Assembly: GCA_000383355.1 (NCBI GenBank)
Contig: KB911099.1
Location: 6,071 to 39,659 of the forward strand
Source: Flavobacterium sp. SCGC AAA160-P02
GTDB lineage: Bacteria > Bacteroidota > Bacteroidia > Flavobacteriales > Flavobacteriaceae
DNA: 33,589 nt
Direction of reading: 5' to 3'
The notes below the pieces were generated by a model, which was not told where the DNA came from, made no database searches, and saw only the letters and a program-made list of their open reading frames with translations. The translations under genes were made by a program, and so were the position numbers. Of the stretch, positions 32,262-33,589 are shown one piece after another (within the stretch, counting starts at the first letter, position 1; the number at the start of each line of letters is the position of its first letter).

Positions 32262-32414
32262 AAAGTAATATATTTTGAGAAGCCTGGGCTTCTTAGAGTT
32301 CTTATTAATTTTTAGCTAAATAGTATTCTATTAGCTTGCTAAAACATACCTTAACATACTTCATAAATTGTCTTGGTATAAAATTTTAGCAGTATTATAT
32401 AACGAGTAAATATA
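32262..32414 (-). promoter_or_regulatory. Structured 5' leader of the ricT-gldH-pbp1A operon with possible promoter
   Basis: Three inverted repeats lie in a row upstream of the ricT ATG: GCTAAAA..ATACC with GGTAT..TTTTAGC (32338-32350 with 32375-32390), AGCTAAATAG with CTATTAGCT (32314-32323 with 32328-32336, one bulge), and AGAAGCC with GGCTTCT (32278-32284 with 32287-32293), the last ending 16 nt before the start codon. A near-match to the -7 box, TATATTTA, lies at 32414-32407. Together they suggest a leader of about 140 nt able to fold, or sites for a DNA-binding protein. The rest of the gap to 32491 shows nothing else. Confidence 0.35.
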
Positions 32415-32491
32415 CGGAATCTTACACAATGATTAAATTGTAAAAAGCATAAAAAAATTGAACTGAATTTATACGCGCTATTTGTTCTTCT

Positions 32492-33523
32492 TTACTTTTT
32501 AAACTTCAGTTTTTCTGATCTCCCTTTTTTAAAAATTTTATTACTAGCATGAGTTCCTTTTCTGAGTTCTTTCTGCTCCTTATATGACAATTGAATGACC
32601 TCTTTACATTCTGTAGAGCAAGTAGTCTCCATCTTTTCTGAGCAGTCATTACACTGAATAAACAATAAATGACAAGCTTCATTTGCACAGTTTACATGAT
32701 TGTCACACGGGTTGCCACATTGATGACAATTGGCAATCACATCATCTGAAATTTTTTCTGCTCTTCGATGATCAAACACGAAATTTTTTCCAATAAACTT
32801 GTTTTCTAATCCTTCAGATGTAACCTGTCTTGTGTATTCTATAATTCCGCCTTCTAATTGAAAAACATGTTGAAACCCTTTGTGTTTATAATAGGCCGAA
32901 GCCTTTTCACATCGAATTCCTCCAGTACAGTACATTAATAAATTTTTGTCTTCTTTGGTGTCTTTTAACGATTCTTCAATGACGTCTAAAGAATCACGAA
33001 ACGTATCTACATCTGGTGTAATAGCGCCATCAAAGTGACCAATTTCGCTTTCGTAATGGTTTCGCATATCTACACAAATGGTGTTAGGATCTGCCAACAT
33101 ATCATTAAATTCTTTGGCATTTACATGCACTCCTTTGGCTGTTACATCAAACGTTTTATCATCTAAGCCATCAGCAACTATTTTGTCTCTGACTTTTACT
33201 TTTAATTTTAGAAATGATTTGTTATGATGCTCAATAGCTACATTCAGTCGAATTCCTTTTAAAAAGGAAATTGCATCTAATTGACCTTTTAATGCTAAAA
33301 AATTTTCTGAAGGAACAGATAATTGGGCATTAATACCTTCATAAGAAACATAGGTTCTTCCTAAAACATCTAATAAATTCCATTCTAGGAATAACGTATC
33401 TCTAAACAATTCTGGATTTTCTATCTTGTAATATTGATAGAATGAAATGGTGATGCGGTCTTTACCAGCCTCATCTATTAATGCAGCGCGTTCTTTAGCG
33501 CTTAACTTATTGTACAGTTGCAT
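32492..33523 (-). CDS. trhO: tRNA uridine(34) hydroxylase TrhO (rhodanese-related)
   Basis: The 343-residue protein matches the YceA/TrhO family, which hydroxylates U34 of certain tRNAs to 5-hydroxyuridine using oxygen. An acylphosphatase-like N-terminal part contains NLLDVLGRTYVSYEGINAQLS. A rhodanese domain (about 128-230) follows with YCTGGIRCEKASAYYK, where C199 is the essential Cys. The C-terminal region holds a Cys cluster (CHQCGNPCDNHVNC, ACHLLFIQCNDC, TCSTEC) that probably binds zinc, and ends in a basic tail. Length and motif order are normal. It is a single-gene unit with a perfect -7 box upstream of its ATG. Confidence 0.93.
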   Translation of the reverse strand: MQLYNKLSAKERAALIDEAGKDRITISFYQYYKIENPELFRDTLFLEWNLLDVLGRTYVSYEGINAQLSVPSENFLALKGQLDAISFLKGIRLNVAIEHHNKSFLKLKVKVRDKIVADGLDDKTFDVTAKGVHVNAKEFNDMLADPNTICVDMRNHYESEIGHFDGAITPDVDTFRDSLDVIEESLKDTKEDKNLLMYCTGGIRCEKASAYYKHKGFQHVFQLEGGIIEYTRQVTSEGLENKFIGKNFVFDHRRAEKISDDVIANCHQCGNPCDNHVNCANEACHLLFIQCNDCSEKMETTCSTECKEVIQLSYKEQKELRKGTHASNKIFKKGRSEKLKFKK

Positions 33524-33577
33524 GCTATACTAAATTCGTTAAACAATCTATTTTTGTCTTCTACAGACAGGTAGCCA

Positions 33578-33585
33578 CAAAATTA
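33578..33585 (-). promoter_or_regulatory. Candidate -7 promoter box for trhO
   Basis: On the minus strand 33585-33578 reads TAATTTTG, an exact TAnnTTTG match. It gives a leader of about 48 nt before the trhO ATG at 33523. The -33 region lies beyond the window. Confidence 0.5.
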
Positions 33586-33589
33586 CTAT

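Noticed and set aside
1..33589. CRISPR arrays, insertion sequences, prophage, toxin-antitoxin or other defence genes
   Set aside because: No regularly spaced repeats, transposase, integrase, restriction or nuclease-type defence genes were seen on either strand.

Overview
The window looks like chromosomal DNA of a marine-type member of the Flavobacteriaceae (Bacteroidota). It is AT-rich. It carries the gliding lipoprotein gene gldH, a PorZ-like type IX secretion protein with a C-terminal sorting domain, a TonB-dependent receptor with an N-terminal carboxypeptidase-regulatory domain, and RicT/PSP1. Several genes are preceded by the Bacteroidota -7 promoter motif TAnnTTTG. No tRNA, rRNA, insertion sequence, CRISPR array or phage gene was seen. 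Most genes are conserved housekeeping genes in tight, often 4-nt-overlapping operons.

Layout. (1) 1-6890, minus strand: rnpA, an S41 protease gene broken by one in-frame stop, a nucleoside-phosphorylase-like protein, a Wzz-like membrane protein, a fused GpsA-TagD enzyme and a truncated CDP-glycerol glycerophosphotransferase. The last three look like the edge of a surface-polysaccharide locus that makes and uses CDP-glycerol. (2) 6972-9157, minus: a DDAH/arginine-deiminase-family hydrolase overlapping an APC amino-acid permease. (3) 9219-11552, plus: a Rieske oxygenase and glutaryl-CoA dehydrogenase, followed by a 57-residue Cys-rich gene on the minus strand (11591-11764) with its own -7 box. 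(4) 11896-14304, plus: an acyltransferase-like protein, TesB thioesterase and an SdpI-family protein. (5) 14301-19833, minus: porZ-like, recO and a TonB-dependent receptor. (6) 19913-23064: a CYTH protein, a candidate small RNA, TrhA/hemolysin III and PlsC-like acyltransferase on the minus strand, and trpS divergent from them. (7) 23284-32261, minus: ricT, gldH, a PBP1A, both subunits of a 3-oxoacid CoA-transferase, a small membrane protein, exonuclease III, an MltD-like lytic transglycosylase and a DUF4837 lipoprotein. (8) 32492-33523, minus: trhO.

The best candidates for something new are modest. They are the GpsA-TagD fusion next to a TagB/TagF-type transferase in a Gram-negative genome; the nonsense codon in the S41 protease; the small Cys-rich protein; a promoter-hairpins-terminator unit that looks like a ~110-nt small RNA (20385-20507); and a structured leader ahead of ricT. 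No defence system or other clearly novel multi-gene system was found.
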